Source: Burkholderiales bacterium
GTDB taxonomy: Bacteria > Pseudomonadota > Gammaproteobacteria > Burkholderiales > SG8-41
Assembly (NCBI GenBank): GCA_030833315.1
Contig: JAURHM010000005.1
Coordinates: 24,895 to 88,894, forward strand
DNA: 64,000 bases
Reading direction: 5' to 3'
The notes beneath the pieces are model-generated. The model had not been told where the DNA came from. It worked only from the letters and a program-made list of their open reading frames with translations, and made no database searches. This document shows, piece after piece, positions 37,488 to 46,551 of the stretch. Positions within the stretch are counted from its first letter, which is position 1, and every line of letters begins with the position of its first letter. A program made the position numbers and the translations under genes.

Positions 37488-37506
37488 TGAGTTTTCCGTT
37501 TTCGTT

Positions 37507-38184
37507 TCAGTTTTTCTGTTGCAGCAGCTGCAGCACTTCACGCGCCAGCGGCACCGTCACCGCACGCTTCTGTTCGAGTGATACCCGGTCCAGCGTATCG
37601 ACCAGCGCGCGCAGCGAACTCAGGTCGCGCGGCACCCGAGCCAGCAGATAATCTGTCACTTCCGGCGGCAACATGAAGCCACGCGCATTCGCATAATCCA
37701 GCACCGCGGCTCGACGGTCGTCTTCGGTCAGCGCGCGCACTTCATACACCAGACCCCAGGCCAAGCGCGTCAGCAGATCGGCGCGCAGCGACAGCCGCGC
37801 CGGCGGACAGTCCCCGGTCACCACCAGCACCCCGAAGGATTCCCTCAAATTATTGAATATATTGAATAAATTAATCTGGGCTTGGTTATCCAAACGCTGC
37901 ACATCATCGACGCCGACGACTTCTGCACCCTCGTCAGCAAGCGGTAGCTCGCCCGCGCCGTAGAGCCGCACCCGGCGCCCGGCATCCGCCAGCGAATTCA
38001 GCGCCGCACGCAAGAGATGACTGCGCCCGCTGCCCGGCGCACCCCATAGATAAATGAACCGTTCGCACGGCGCACCTTCAGCCAGAGCGCGCAATACCGC
38101 CACGGCCTCGGCATTCGCACCAGTAACAAAATTTTCCAGCGTCGGCGCAGGCGGCGACGCCAGTTCAAGCGCAAGCTGTCTCAT
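37507..38184 (-). CDS. hda: DnaA regulatory inactivator Hda
   Basis: AAA+ DnaA homologue that works with the sliding clamp to hydrolyse DnaA-ATP after initiation. It has 225 residues from the ATG at 38184. The N-terminal QLALEL is a clamp-binding type peptide. A Walker A-like loop GAPGSGRSHLL, then VDDVQRLDNQAQINLFNIFN, and sensor 2 helix follow. An ATG ten codons further up is open but less family-like. It is divergent from purM. Confidence 0.94.
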   Translation of the reverse strand: MRQLALELASPPAPTLENFVTGANAEAVAVLRALAEGAPCERFIYLWGAPGSGRSHLLRAALNSLADAGRRVRLYGAGELPLADEGAEVVGVDDVQRLDNQAQINLFNIFNNLRESFGVLVVTGDCPPARLSLRADLLTRLAWGLVYEVRALTEDDRRAAVLDYANARGFMLPPEVTDYLLARVPRDLSSLRALVDTLDRVSLEQKRAVTVPLAREVLQLLQQKN

Positions 38185-38387
38185 GATCGGAGTAGAACCG
38201 GCGTGAGGGCGCACAACCCTGCCTGCAAGCGCATTGGAACGGAACCCTGGATACCCATTTAAGATAAAATTCGTGACGGCTAGACCGGCTGCCGGATGCG
38301 TATCTTAGCAGGGCAATCCGTCGCGGCCGTGCACCATCACCGGACCCCCGACCCTATTCCCTACCCGCCTTACACGCAGGAATTCCC
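38185..38387. other. Divergent intergenic region hda / purM
   Basis: This 203-bp region must carry both promoters. A TTTAAGATAAAAT run (about 38259-38271) may hold the purM -10. I cannot assign a -35 with correct spacing. Confidence 0.35.
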
Positions 38388-39437
38388 TTGAAACGCAAAA
38401 CCCCCACTCGCAAATCGCTGACCTACCGTGATGCCGGCGTCGACATCGATGCCGGCGATGCCCTGGTCGACCGCATCAAACCGCACGCGAAACGCACGAT
38501 GCGGCCCGGCGTGATGGCCGGCATCGGCGGCTTCGGCGCGCTGTTCGAAGTGCCGCGAGGTTACCGCGAGCCGGTGCTGGTTTCGGGAACCGACGGCGTC
38601 GGCACCAAACTCAAGCTGGCCTTCCAGTGGAAACGTCACGATACCATCGGCATCGACCTTGTCGCGATGAGCGTCAATGACATCCTGACGCTGGGCGCCG
38701 AGCCGCTGTTTTTCCTCGACTACTACGCCTGCGGCAAGCTCGATGTGCCTTCGGCCGCCGATGTGGTCAAAGGCATCGCTGCCGGCTGCGAAATGGCGGG
38801 CTGTGCACTGATCGGCGGAGAAACCGCCGAAATGCCCGGCATGTATCCGGCCGGTGAATACGACCTCGCGGGTTTTGCCGTCGGCGTCGTCGAAAAGAAA
38901 AAAATCATTAACGGCCGCAGCATCAAGCCCGGTGACGTCGTGCTCGGCCTCGCCAGCAACGGCGTGCACTCCAACGGTTATTCGCTGGTCCGCCGCATTC
39001 TCGACCAGCCAGGCGTCAAGCTGACCTCGAAAATCGGCGGCCGCGCGTTGAAGGATGCGATCCTCGCGCCGACGCGGATTTACGTGAAACCCGTGCTGCA
39101 ACTGATGAAGAAAATCGATGTCAAAGGTCTTGCGCACATCACCGGCGGCGGACTGGTCGACAATGTGCCGCGTGTCCTCGGCGAAAACCTGACCGCCGAA
39201 CTGCTCAGCGATGCCTGGCCGCTGCCGCCGCTGTTCCGCTGGCTGCAGGAACGCGGCAATATCGCCGACGGTGAAATGCACCGCGTGTTCAATTGCGGTA
39301 TCGGCATGGTGATCGTGGTTGCAGAAAAAGACGCCAAACGCGCGCAGTCGCTGCTCGAAAAAGCCGGCGAGCGCGTATGGCAAATCGGAACGGTACGTCG
39401 CCGCAAGCGTGGTGAAGCACAGACCATTGTGGTCTGA
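38388..39437 (+). CDS. purM: Phosphoribosylformylglycinamidine cyclo-ligase
   Basis: AIR synthetase of purine synthesis, 349 residues. It starts at a TTG with AGGAA just upstream; no ATG exists before family sequence begins ([18 protein letters not shown]). Signature pieces: [25 protein letters not shown], and [14 protein letters not shown]. It is followed 47 bp later by purN. Confidence 0.96.
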   Translation: MKRKTPTRKSLTYRDAGVDIDAGDALVDRIKPHAKRTMRPGVMAGIGGFGALFEVPRGYREPVLVSGTDGVGTKLKLAFQWKRHDTIGIDLVAMSVNDILTLGAEPLFFLDYYACGKLDVPSAADVVKGIAAGCEMAGCALIGGETAEMPGMYPAGEYDLAGFAVGVVEKKKIINGRSIKPGDVVLGLASNGVHSNGYSLVRRILDQPGVKLTSKIGGRALKDAILAPTRIYVKPVLQLMKKIDVKGLAHITGGGLVDNVPRVLGENLTAELLSDAWPLPPLFRWLQERGNIADGEMHRVFNCGIGMVIVVAEKDAKRAQSLLEKAGERVWQIGTVRRRKRGEAQTIVV

Positions 39438-39484
39438 CGTGTTTTGACGGTTCAACAGATCCGGCCTGACAAGGAAACAGCATC

Positions 39485-40126
39485 CTGAAACGCATTGCGA
39501 TACTGATTTCCGGACGCGGCAGCAATATGGCGTCGCTGATCGCCGCCAAACTGCCGGCGCAGATCTGCGCGGTGATCAGCAATGATCCGGCCGCCAAAGG
39601 TCTTGCCACGGCGGCAGGGTACGGCATCGCTACCGCCGTCGTCGATCACCGTCATTACAAACAACGCGCCGATTTTGACGCCGCGCTGGCGCAGGCCATC
39701 GACGCGCACCGTCCCGATATCGTCGTGCTCGCCGGTTTCATGCGCGTGCTGACCGAAGACTTCGTCAACCGCTACCGCGGCCGGCTGATCAACATCCACC
39801 CTTCGCTGCTGCCCTCGTTTACCGGACTGCACACCCACCGTCAGGCGCTTGAGGCCGGCGTGCGCGTACACGGCTGCACGGTGCACTTCGTCACCCCGCA
39901 ACTCGACCACGGCCCGATCATCATCCAGGCCGCGGTGCCGGTGTTGCCCGGTGATGATGAAGATGCGCTCGCAGCGCGGGTGCTCGCCGAAGAACACCGC
40001 ATTTACCCGCAGGCGGTGCGCTGGCTGTGTGAAGACCGTGTGACGCTGGATACAGACGGCCGTGTCCGGATTGCCGGGGTCAGCAAGGCTGCCGGCGCCC
40101 TGCTCTCGCCGCCGCCCGATGCCTGA
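39485..40126 (+). CDS. purN: Phosphoribosylglycinamide formyltransferase, non-standard start codon
   Basis: Formylates GAR with 10-formyl-THF, 213 residues. The family N-terminus KRIAILISGRGSNM, with the phosphate-binding GRGSN, is encoded, but the only codons before it are CTG (39485) and ATC (39482). An in-frame stop lies at 39467, and the first ATG (39527) falls after the loop. AAGGA at 39470-39475 is well placed for either codon. The rest is typical: catalytic INIHPSLLPSF and the Asp in QLDHGPIII. Initiation therefore most likely uses CTG or ATC. Confidence 0.9.
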   Translation: MKRIAILISGRGSNMASLIAAKLPAQICAVISNDPAAKGLATAAGYGIATAVVDHRHYKQRADFDAALAQAIDAHRPDIVVLAGFMRVLTEDFVNRYRGRLINIHPSLLPSFTGLHTHRQALEAGVRVHGCTVHFVTPQLDHGPIIIQAAVPVLPGDDEDALAARVLAEEHRIYPQAVRWLCEDRVTLDTDGRVRIAGVSKAAGALLSPPPDA

Positions 40127-40844
40127 GCGGATCAGCATGATCATGACCTTGCTGCTGGCATTGTTGCTGCCGGCCGCCACGGCAATTGCTGCGCCACAAG
40201 CCGTGAAGGCCCAGTATGAGGTCTCACTCAATGGTGCGCCCGTAGGCGTGATGCAGGATGTATTCGAGATCCGCGACGGACGCTACAACATCGTCAGTGA
40301 AACCCATGCCATCGGCGTACTGGCACTGGTGCAGCGCCGCCCGGCGCGCGTCACCAGCAGCGGCGAGGTCAACCGCACGGGGCTGCGCCCGCAAACCTTT
40401 GAAGCCACGCGCGGCAACAGCGATGCGCGGCGCGTGCGCGCCGATTTTGACTGGACCGCACACAAGCTGACGCTGAACCATGACGGCCGCAGCGAAACTG
40501 CAGCGCTGCCGCCCGGTGCGCAGGACCGGTTGTCGGTGATGTACCAGTTCCTGTTCCTCAATGCGTATCAGGTGCGCGATCTGAAGTTTGCGATGACCAA
40601 CGGCCGCAAAATCGATCAGTACCATTACGCCACCGGCCCGGACACCGCGCTGGATACACCGATGGGACGCCTCGCAGTCATTCATCTGGTGAAGCAGCGC
40701 GCGCCCGGCGATACCGCCACTGAAATCTGGCTGGCGCACGAACACGCGATGCTGCCGGTGAAAATGCGCATCATCGAAGACGACGGCAGCCGCTACGAGC
40801 AGGTCATCGTCAAAATCGAAATGCCGACAGCGGTTCAGCCATGA
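40119..40844 (+). CDS. DUF3108 domain protein, exported (first of pair)
   Basis: A 241-residue protein with a signal peptide (TLLLALLLPAATAIAAP) and a DUF3108 domain beginning VKAQYEVSLNGAPVGVMQD. The ATG at 40119 overlaps the purN stop; an ATG at 40137 directly at the signal peptide is as plausible. Family function is unknown; it folds as a periplasmic beta-rich protein. It ends with a 4-bp overlap onto its paralogue. Confidence 0.85.
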   Translation: MPERISMIMTLLLALLLPAATAIAAPQAVKAQYEVSLNGAPVGVMQDVFEIRDGRYNIVSETHAIGVLALVQRRPARVTSSGEVNRTGLRPQTFEATRGNSDARRVRADFDWTAHKLTLNHDGRSETAALPPGAQDRLSVMYQFLFLNAYQVRDLKFAMTNGRKIDQYHYATGPDTALDTPMGRLAVIHLVKQRAPGDTATEIWLAHEHAMLPVKMRIIEDDGSRYEQVIVKIEMPTAVQP

Positions 40845-41890
40845 GCGCACGCCGCACGGCGCGGCGCATGCTCGCCGCCGCGGCCATCTCCTTGATCGCC
40901 CATGCCGCGCTGCTCGGCGGCTCATGGCTCATGCCGCCGGAAGCGCCGCCCGAACTGCCGACGCTGACCGCACGCCTGCAACCGCTGCCGCCCCCGCCGC
41001 CCGCAAAACCCGTCGCGCCGCAACGTCAGCGTGTGGCTGCCGCAGCACCTTCTGCTAGCGCGCTTCCGTATGTCGCGCCGGTGCTGAGCGACAGCACAGC
41101 TGCAACCACCGCAGAACCGGCTGCACCGCCGCCTGCCGCTGAACCGGCCGCACCGCCGCCTGCCGCTGAACCGGTAGTCACTGCGAGCGCCGCACCCACC
41201 GCATTCCGCATGCCCGAAGCGCCTCCGGTGCCCAGCTTCCCGCGCAAAGGCCAGATCACCTATCAACTGACGATGGGGCCCGACCAGACGCCCGTTGGCC
41301 GTACGGTGCAAACCTGGGAATTCGAAGGCACGCAGTACCGGCTGGGCAGCCAGTCGGAAAGCACCGGCTTGATCGAAATGTTCCGGCCGCACCGTTACAA
41401 CTATCTGAGTAAAGGCACGCTGTCCGATCAGGGGCTGCGCCCCGAACGGTTTCTCGCCAGCGTGAAACGCGGCAGTCGCACCGAAGAATCCATCGCGGTG
41501 TTCGACTGGAACGAGCACAAGGTGCGGCTGGGCCGCATGCCGCAGCAGACCACGGTCGAACTACCCGCCGACAGTCAGGATGTCATCAGCTTCATGTATC
41601 AGCTCGCGCTGGCACCGCCGGCGCCGGGACGCATCCGTTTTCCGTTCACACGCGGAGCCCGCCTCGACATGGTGAGCTTTGATGTACTGCCGCCGGAAAC
41701 CATTGACACGCCGCTGGGCCGCCTGCGCACCATTGCCGTGGTCCAGGTGCGCGAGGGCGACAGTGAAAGCCTCGCCGTATGGCTCGCCACGGACTACCGC
41801 AATCTGCCGGTACGCATCCGTTTTTATAACCGCCATGGCGAGGTCTCGGGAGAGCAACTCGTCGACGAAATCAGGGTCAGTGACCGATGA
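40841..41890 (+). CDS. DUF3108 domain protein with Pro/Ala-rich TonB-like linker
   Basis: A 349-residue paralogue of the preceding gene. A short cytoplasmic basic start and one helix (ISLIAHAALLGGSWL) are followed by a linker (about 35-130) of Pro/Ala with (A)AEPAAPPP repeats, then DUF3108 from about 135 (RKGQITYQLTMGPDQTPVGR). The layout, anchor plus extended linker plus periplasmic domain, is like TonB/TolA-type proteins, but no TonB C-terminal domain is seen. It overlaps rsmB by four bases. Confidence 0.82.
   Translation: MSARRTARRMLAAAAISLIAHAALLGGSWLMPPEAPPELPTLTARLQPLPPPPPAKPVAPQRQRVAAAAPSASALPYVAPVLSDSTAATTAEPAAPPPAAEPAAPPPAAEPVVTASAAPTAFRMPEAPPVPSFPRKGQITYQLTMGPDQTPVGRTVQTWEFEGTQYRLGSQSESTGLIEMFRPHRYNYLSKGTLSDQGLRPERFLASVKRGSRTEESIAVFDWNEHKVRLGRMPQQTTVELPADSQDVISFMYQLALAPPAPGRIRFPFTRGARLDMVSFDVLPPETIDTPLGRLRTIAVVQVREGDSESLAVWLATDYRNLPVRIRFYNRHGEVSGEQLVDEIRVSDR
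41101..41175 (+). repeat. Short tandem repeats in the Pro/Ala linker
   Basis: The DNA GAACCGGC(T/C)GCACCGCCGCCTGCCGCT recurs in direct tandem, encoding EPAAPPPAA units. The copies are nearly identical, as expected from recent slippage. Confidence 0.7.
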
Positions 41891-43197
41891 AACCTCCATA
41901 TAAAAAATCCCGCCAGAAAACCGAAGAAACGGTTGTCAACTCACGCTCGGGACCTTCGCACAGCCGTCTTGATGAAGCCGCCAGCGCGCTGAGCCGCGTG
42001 CTGACTTTTGAATATCCGGCGGATGCCGTGCTCAGCCGTTATTTTCGCGACCGTCTGGCGCTGGGTCAGCAGGACCGCGCCTTTGTCGCGGAGTCGGTGT
42101 TCGGCGTATTGCGCCGCAAGCTGCTGCTGGATTACATCGCGCCGGAGGCTACGCCCCGCCAGCTGCTGCTGCTATGGCTGGCGCGGATTGGCGGATACAG
42201 CGGACGCGAGCTAGGCGCACTGTGCTCCAGCGAAGAAACACAATGGCTCAACAGCACCCGCGCCCAGGGCACGCTGCCGCTGTCGGTTGAGGCGGACCTT
42301 CCGCAATGGGTCATCGAACGCCTGCCGGAACATGATGCGGATTTCATCCGTGCGCTCGGACGCTCATTGCAGGAATCCGCGCCGCTCGATCTGCGCGTCA
42401 ACACACTGCGCGCCACCCGTAACGAAGTACTGGCGCGGCTGGAAGCCGAAGGTATCGCGGCTGCGCCGACGCCGCTGTCGCCGATCGGCATCCGGCTGCA
42501 GGTCAAACCCGCGCTGAGCCGCCATCCGCTGTTCACCAGTGGCGCGGTGGAAGTGCAGGACGAAGGCAGCCAGCTGCTGGGTTATCTGCTAGCGCCGCGG
42601 CGCACCGATCTGGTGGTCGATTTCTGTGCCGGCGCCGGCGGCAAGACACTGATGCTCGGCGCACTGATGAATTCGCAGGGCCGCATTTATGCTTTCGACG
42701 TTTCGGAGAAACGCCTGTCGAAACTGAAGCCGCGACTGAAACGCTCCGGCCTGTCCAATCTGCACCCGCAGGTGATAGCACATGAAAACGACACCAAGGT
42801 GAAACGCCTCGCCGGCAAGATCGACCGCGTGCTGGTCGATGCACCGTGCAGCGGGCTGGGCACGCTGCGCCGCAATCCCGATCTGAAATTCCGTCAGTCG
42901 CCGGAAGGCGTGGCGGAGCTGCTGGTGAAACAGACCTCAATCCTCAACGCTGCGGCACGACTGGTCAAACCTGGCGGCCGGCTGGTCTACGCGACCTGCA
43001 GCCTGCTGACCACGGAAAACCAGCAGATCGTCGACGCATTTCTCGCCGCACATCCGCAGTTCACCGCACTGAACTGCGGCGACCTGCTGCAGAAACAAGG
43101 CATCACGCTGGAATGCGGCGACCACATGCAGCTGTGGCCGCATATTCACCGTACCGACGGATTTTTTGCCGTGGCATTGGAGCGCGCCGCAGGCTGA
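41887..43197 (+). CDS. rsmB: RsmB/NOP-family 16S rRNA m5C methyltransferase
   Basis: Methylates cytosine in 16S rRNA (C967 in E. coli) using SAM. It has 436 residues. An N-terminal NusB-like helical region (30-145) precedes the Rossmann domain: DFCAGAGGKTLML, VDAPCSGLGTLRRNPDLK (motif IV Cys) and YATCSLLTTENQ (motif VI catalytic Cys). It is tightly coupled to the DUF3108 gene. RsmB is the best fit by length and domain order; RsmF is less likely. Confidence 0.92.
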   Translation: MKPPYKKSRQKTEETVVNSRSGPSHSRLDEAASALSRVLTFEYPADAVLSRYFRDRLALGQQDRAFVAESVFGVLRRKLLLDYIAPEATPRQLLLLWLARIGGYSGRELGALCSSEETQWLNSTRAQGTLPLSVEADLPQWVIERLPEHDADFIRALGRSLQESAPLDLRVNTLRATRNEVLARLEAEGIAAAPTPLSPIGIRLQVKPALSRHPLFTSGAVEVQDEGSQLLGYLLAPRRTDLVVDFCAGAGGKTLMLGALMNSQGRIYAFDVSEKRLSKLKPRLKRSGLSNLHPQVIAHENDTKVKRLAGKIDRVLVDAPCSGLGTLRRNPDLKFRQSPEGVAELLVKQTSILNAAARLVKPGGRLVYATCSLLTTENQQIVDAFLAAHPQFTALNCGDLLQKQGITLECGDHMQLWPHIHRTDGFFAVALERAAG

Positions 43198-43220
43198 ATG
43201 TGCAGTTCCTGCGTGCTAAC

Positions 43221-44558
43221 ATGATTTTCCAAAATGCTCCGCAACCCCTATCAACGTCCATGATCGTATCCGCTGAAATCCACGGTTTGCTGCTCGACCT
43301 CTTGGAAGACCTGCGCAGCATCAAGATCCTGTGGCAGGTCGGCGTGCTGCTCTCCTGCATCGGCATCGGCTGGTTCCTCGCACGCAGCTACAACCGGCGG
43401 GTGCAAGGCCATGCGCCGATGGACGTCACCCAGGCACTGGGGGTCGGCAGCCTGCAACGGCTGATGTTCCCGCTGTCGGCACTGGTAATGGTCACCATCG
43501 GCCGCGCGATCCTGCATTACTGGCAGAAAACGCCGCTGCTGGATGTCGCGGCGACGCTGCTGCTGGCGATGGCGCTGATCCGCATGTCGATTTATGCCAT
43601 GCGTCACACCTTCGCTCCCAGCGACTGGCTGCGGGTATCGGAGCGCTGGATCAGCTGGCTGGCGTGGATCGGGGTCGCCATCTACCTCACCGGACTGTGG
43701 CCGGCGCTGCGTGAAATTCTTGAAGATGTCGGTTTTACGACAGGCAAACACCAGATTTCGCTGCTGCTGGTGCTTCAGGCATCGCTGTCGGTGATTGTCA
43801 CGCTTTTCGTCGCGTTGTGGCTGGGCCGTCTGATCGAAACGCGCCTTATGAAAGCCACCACGCTGCAGATCAACCTGCGGGTGATGTTCTCCAAGCTTGC
43901 GCAGGTCATCCTGCTGCTGGCCGCTTTCCTGATTGCATTGCCGGCCGTGGGCATCGATCTCACCGTGCTGTCAGTGTTCGGCGGCATGCTCGGTGTCGGC
44001 ATCGGCTTCGGCCTGCAGAAAATCGCCGCCAACTACATCAGTGGCTTCATCATCCTTCTCGACCGCTCGGTCAGCATCGGCGATGTTGTGACCATCGGCG
44101 AGCATTCGGGCACGCTGACGCAGATGACCGCGCGTTATGTCGTGGTACGCGGCCATGGCGGCCTCGAAGCCATCATCCCGAACGAAACCATCAACACGTC
44201 GACGGTGGTCAATCATTCCTTTACCGACCGCAAGGTCCGCGTCGCCCTGTCGATACAGGTCTCCTACACCGCGGATCTGGATGTCGCACGAAAACTCATG
44301 ATCGAAGTCGCAGCCGCGCATCCGCGGGTTATCGCCGATCCGGCGCCGGCCGCGCTGATCACCGGCTTTGCCGACAGCGGCATCAACCTCGAACTGGACG
44401 TGTGGATCGCCGACCCGGACCAAGGTCAGGCAGCCCTGCGCTCCGACCTTTATGCCGGCATCTGGCAGGCCTTCCGCCGCGACGGCATCGAAATCCCCTT
44501 TCCACAGAGGGAAATACGGGTTCTGGGGACGGTCCACACCAGCCCGGACCAGATATAA
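43221..44558 (+). CDS. MscS-family mechanosensitive channel
   Basis: Small-conductance mechanosensitive channel, 445 residues from the ATG at 43221; an ATG at 43260 is an alternative. An apparent 570-codon frame starting at 42846 is a shadow inside rsmB. Several helices lead to the pore helix (LTVLSVFGGMLGVGIGFGLQKI), then the beta domain NYISGFIILLDRSVSIGDVVTI, and the cytosolic vestibule. It protects against osmotic downshift. It lies 23 bp after rsmB. Confidence 0.93.
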   Translation: MIFQNAPQPLSTSMIVSAEIHGLLLDLLEDLRSIKILWQVGVLLSCIGIGWFLARSYNRRVQGHAPMDVTQALGVGSLQRLMFPLSALVMVTIGRAILHYWQKTPLLDVAATLLLAMALIRMSIYAMRHTFAPSDWLRVSERWISWLAWIGVAIYLTGLWPALREILEDVGFTTGKHQISLLLVLQASLSVIVTLFVALWLGRLIETRLMKATTLQINLRVMFSKLAQVILLLAAFLIALPAVGIDLTVLSVFGGMLGVGIGFGLQKIAANYISGFIILLDRSVSIGDVVTIGEHSGTLTQMTARYVVVRGHGGLEAIIPNETINTSTVVNHSFTDRKVRVALSIQVSYTADLDVARKLMIEVAAAHPRVIADPAPAALITGFADSGINLELDVWIADPDQGQAALRSDLYAGIWQAFRRDGIEIPFPQREIRVLGTVHTSPDQI

Positions 44559-44687
44559 TTTTCAATAAATACAAATAGTTACAAATTAGTTCCCGGTGTA
44601 TTTTGACATCCGGGCTATCCCCCGCAGTTGATCTTCAGTACACTCACCCCTTAGTTGCAAAAGCACCCATATTTAACGAGGAATTGA

Positions 44688-45845
44688 ATGTACACAGGGG
44701 TCCTGGATTTACCGTGGTGGGGTTATATCGCTTATACCCTCATCCTTACCCACATCACGATCGCGGGTGTCACGATTTACCTGCATCGTCACTCTGCACA
44801 CCGTGCACTGGATCTGCATCCGATCCCGGCGCATTTCTTCCGTTTCTGGCTGTGGCTGACCACCGGCATGCTGACCAAACACTGGACAGCCATCCACCGC
44901 AAACACCACGCCAAATGCGAAACGGTTGATGACCCGCACAGCCCGCAGATTTTCGGCATCCGCAAAGTCCTGCTGCAAGGCGCCGAACTGTATCGCAAGG
45001 AAGGCCGCAATCAGGAGACGCTGGACCGCTACGGTTACGGGACGCCCGACGACTGGCTCGAACGCAACATTTACTGCCATGACCGCTGGGGCATTTCCGT
45101 CATGCTGGTCACCAACGTGATCCTCCTCGGACCGATCGGCATCACCGTTTTTGCCGTGCAGATGCTGTGGATTCCCTTCCTGGCCGCCGGCGTCATCAAC
45201 GGCATCGGCCACTACTGGGGCTACCGCAACTTCCAGCCTGCCGACGCCAGCACCAACATCATTCCCTGGGGCATCCTGATCGGCGGCGAAGAACTGCACA
45301 ACAACCACCACGCCTACGCCACCTCGGCCAAGCTGTCTAACCGCTGGTATGAGTTCGATATCGGCTGGCTGTATATCCGCATTCTCGAAACGCTCGGACT
45401 CGCCCACGTCAAGAAAATCGCGCCGAAGCTGGTACTCGACAACTCCAAGACCATTTGCGATCTCGCGACGCTGCAAGCCGTGCTGACCCACCGCTACGAG
45501 GTGATCGCCAAATACGCGACTTCCCTGCGTCAAACCTGCGCCGGCGAACTGCAGGCACTCAAAGGCGCCGGCGTCGACATGGGTAAACTCAAGCGCTGGC
45601 TGCGCATCGACAAGGCCGCATTGCCTGCCGCCGAGCTGGAGCAGCGTGAAGCCGCGATCCGCCGGAGCAACACCCTCGCCACCGTCTACACCATGCGCGA
45701 CGAACTGGCGCAGGTCTGGCAACGCTCTACCGCATCGAAAGAACAACTCGTCAAACAACTGGAAGACTGGTGCCATCGCGCCGAAGCGAGCGGCATCGAT
45801 GCGCTGCAGAAGTTCTCCCGGCAGCTGCGTTGCTACGCTGCCTGA
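44688..45845 (+). CDS. Acyl-lipid or acyl-CoA fatty-acid desaturase
   Basis: Membrane diiron desaturase, 385 residues. The three His boxes are seen: HRHSAHRALD, HRKHHAKCE and HNNHHAYA. Four hydrophobic helices are arranged in two pairs. The C-terminal 150 residues are hydrophilic, longer than in the short acyl-CoA desaturases. GAGGA precedes the ATG. It probably introduces a delta-9 double bond in membrane lipids; regiochemistry is not readable. Confidence 0.92.
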   Translation: MYTGVLDLPWWGYIAYTLILTHITIAGVTIYLHRHSAHRALDLHPIPAHFFRFWLWLTTGMLTKHWTAIHRKHHAKCETVDDPHSPQIFGIRKVLLQGAELYRKEGRNQETLDRYGYGTPDDWLERNIYCHDRWGISVMLVTNVILLGPIGITVFAVQMLWIPFLAAGVINGIGHYWGYRNFQPADASTNIIPWGILIGGEELHNNHHAYATSAKLSNRWYEFDIGWLYIRILETLGLAHVKKIAPKLVLDNSKTICDLATLQAVLTHRYEVIAKYATSLRQTCAGELQALKGAGVDMGKLKRWLRIDKAALPAAELEQREAAIRRSNTLATVYTMRDELAQVWQRSTASKEQLVKQLEDWCHRAEASGIDALQKFSRQLRCYAA

Positions 45846-45863
45846 GCGCTGCAAGCACCAAAC

Positions 45864-45892
45864 AAAAAGCCCGCTGATCAGCGGGCTTTTTT
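45864..45892. terminator. Bidirectional terminator after the desaturase (copy A)
   Basis: A perfect inverted repeat (AGCCCGCTGA/TCAGCGGGCT) with A5 and T6 flanks works in both directions: it ends the desaturase mRNA and could back up rpmG. The layout is matched by copy B 115 bp away. Confidence 0.85.
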
Positions 45893-45911
45893 ATTACTTC
45901 TGACGCGGCAA

Positions 45912-45941
45912 TTACTTGATCTTTGCTTCCTTGTAAGCCGC
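45912..45941 (-). pseudogene. Remnant of an rpmG 3' end
   Basis: Minus-strand codons read [13 protein letters not shown], matching the last residues of the intact rpmG at 46027 ([13 protein letters not shown]). Over 36 nt (45905-45940 versus 46020-46055) 31 bases agree, and the three mismatches inside shared codons are synonymous. The rest of the gene is absent. Confidence 0.65.
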
Positions 45942-45978
45942 ACCACGGCAACCTCTCGATTGGGGAATTTTGCGGCAA

Positions 45979-46003
45979 TAAAAAACCCGCCTGCCGGCGG
46001 GTT
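45979..46003 (-). terminator. Terminator of rpmB-rpmG (copy B)
   Basis: The stem AACCCGCC/GGCGGGTT with a TGCC loop is followed, on the minus strand, by a U-rich tail from the A-run at 45979-45985. It lies 24 bp after the rpmG stop. Confidence 0.85.
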
Positions 46004-46026
46004 CTTCATTTCCGCTGAAGCGGCGA

Positions 46027-46182
46027 TTACTTGATTTTCGCTTCTTTGTAAGCCACGTGTTTGCGCGCGACGGGATCAAACTTCTTGATCTCCATCTTTT
46101 CAGTCATCGTGCGCTTGTTTTTAGTGGTGGTGTAAAAGTGACCCGTGCCGGCGGTCGATTCGAGTTTGATTTTTTCACGCAT
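46027..46182 (-). CDS. rpmG: 50S ribosomal protein L33
   Basis: A 51-residue ribosomal protein: [19 protein letters not shown]... [19 protein letters not shown]. It lacks the Cys pairs of zinc-type L33, so it is the Zn-independent form. It is 14 bp after rpmB, the standard pair. Confidence 0.97.
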   Translation of the reverse strand: MREKIKLESTAGTGHFYTTTKNKRTMTEKMEIKKFDPVARKHVAYKEAKIK

Positions 46183-46196
46183 GATCGTTTCCTGGT

Positions 46197-46433
46197 TTAG
46201 ACGCGTACGCCCTGCTCACGCAGGTCGGCGAGCACAACATCAATGCCCTTGCGATCAATAGTACGCAGGCCGGCGGTGGATACACGCAGGCTAATCCAAC
46301 GGTTTTCGCTTTCGACCCAGAACCGGCGCTTTTGCAGGTTGGGCAGGAAACGCCGTTTCGTCTTGTTGTTGGCGTGGGAAACGTTGTTCCCAACCATCGG
46401 CTTTTTGCCGGTGACGCAGCAGACCCGTGCCAT
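46197..46433 (-). CDS. rpmB: 50S ribosomal protein L28
   Basis: A 78-residue protein starting [22 protein letters not shown], the usual betaproteobacterial L28 length and sequence. An open frame extends to 46469 but the internal ATG matches the family start. It is first of the rpmB-rpmG pair; radC is upstream. Confidence 0.97.
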   Translation of the reverse strand: MARVCCVTGKKPMVGNNVSHANNKTKRRFLPNLQKRRFWVESENRWISLRVSTAGLRTIDRKGIDVVLADLREQGVRV

Positions 46434-46551
46434 TTCAGTGCTCCGCAAATTCAGAAAAGGCGAGATCATACACTGAAATGCCCCTCTGCCTCAACCCTTT
46501 AGCGCCTTGAAACCCAGCGGCAGCAAAAAAATAATTCAATAAAACAATAAC

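Noticed and set aside
42846..43220. A long N-terminal extension of the MscS gene
   Set aside because: It lies within rsmB in another frame, and family sequence starts only after 43221.
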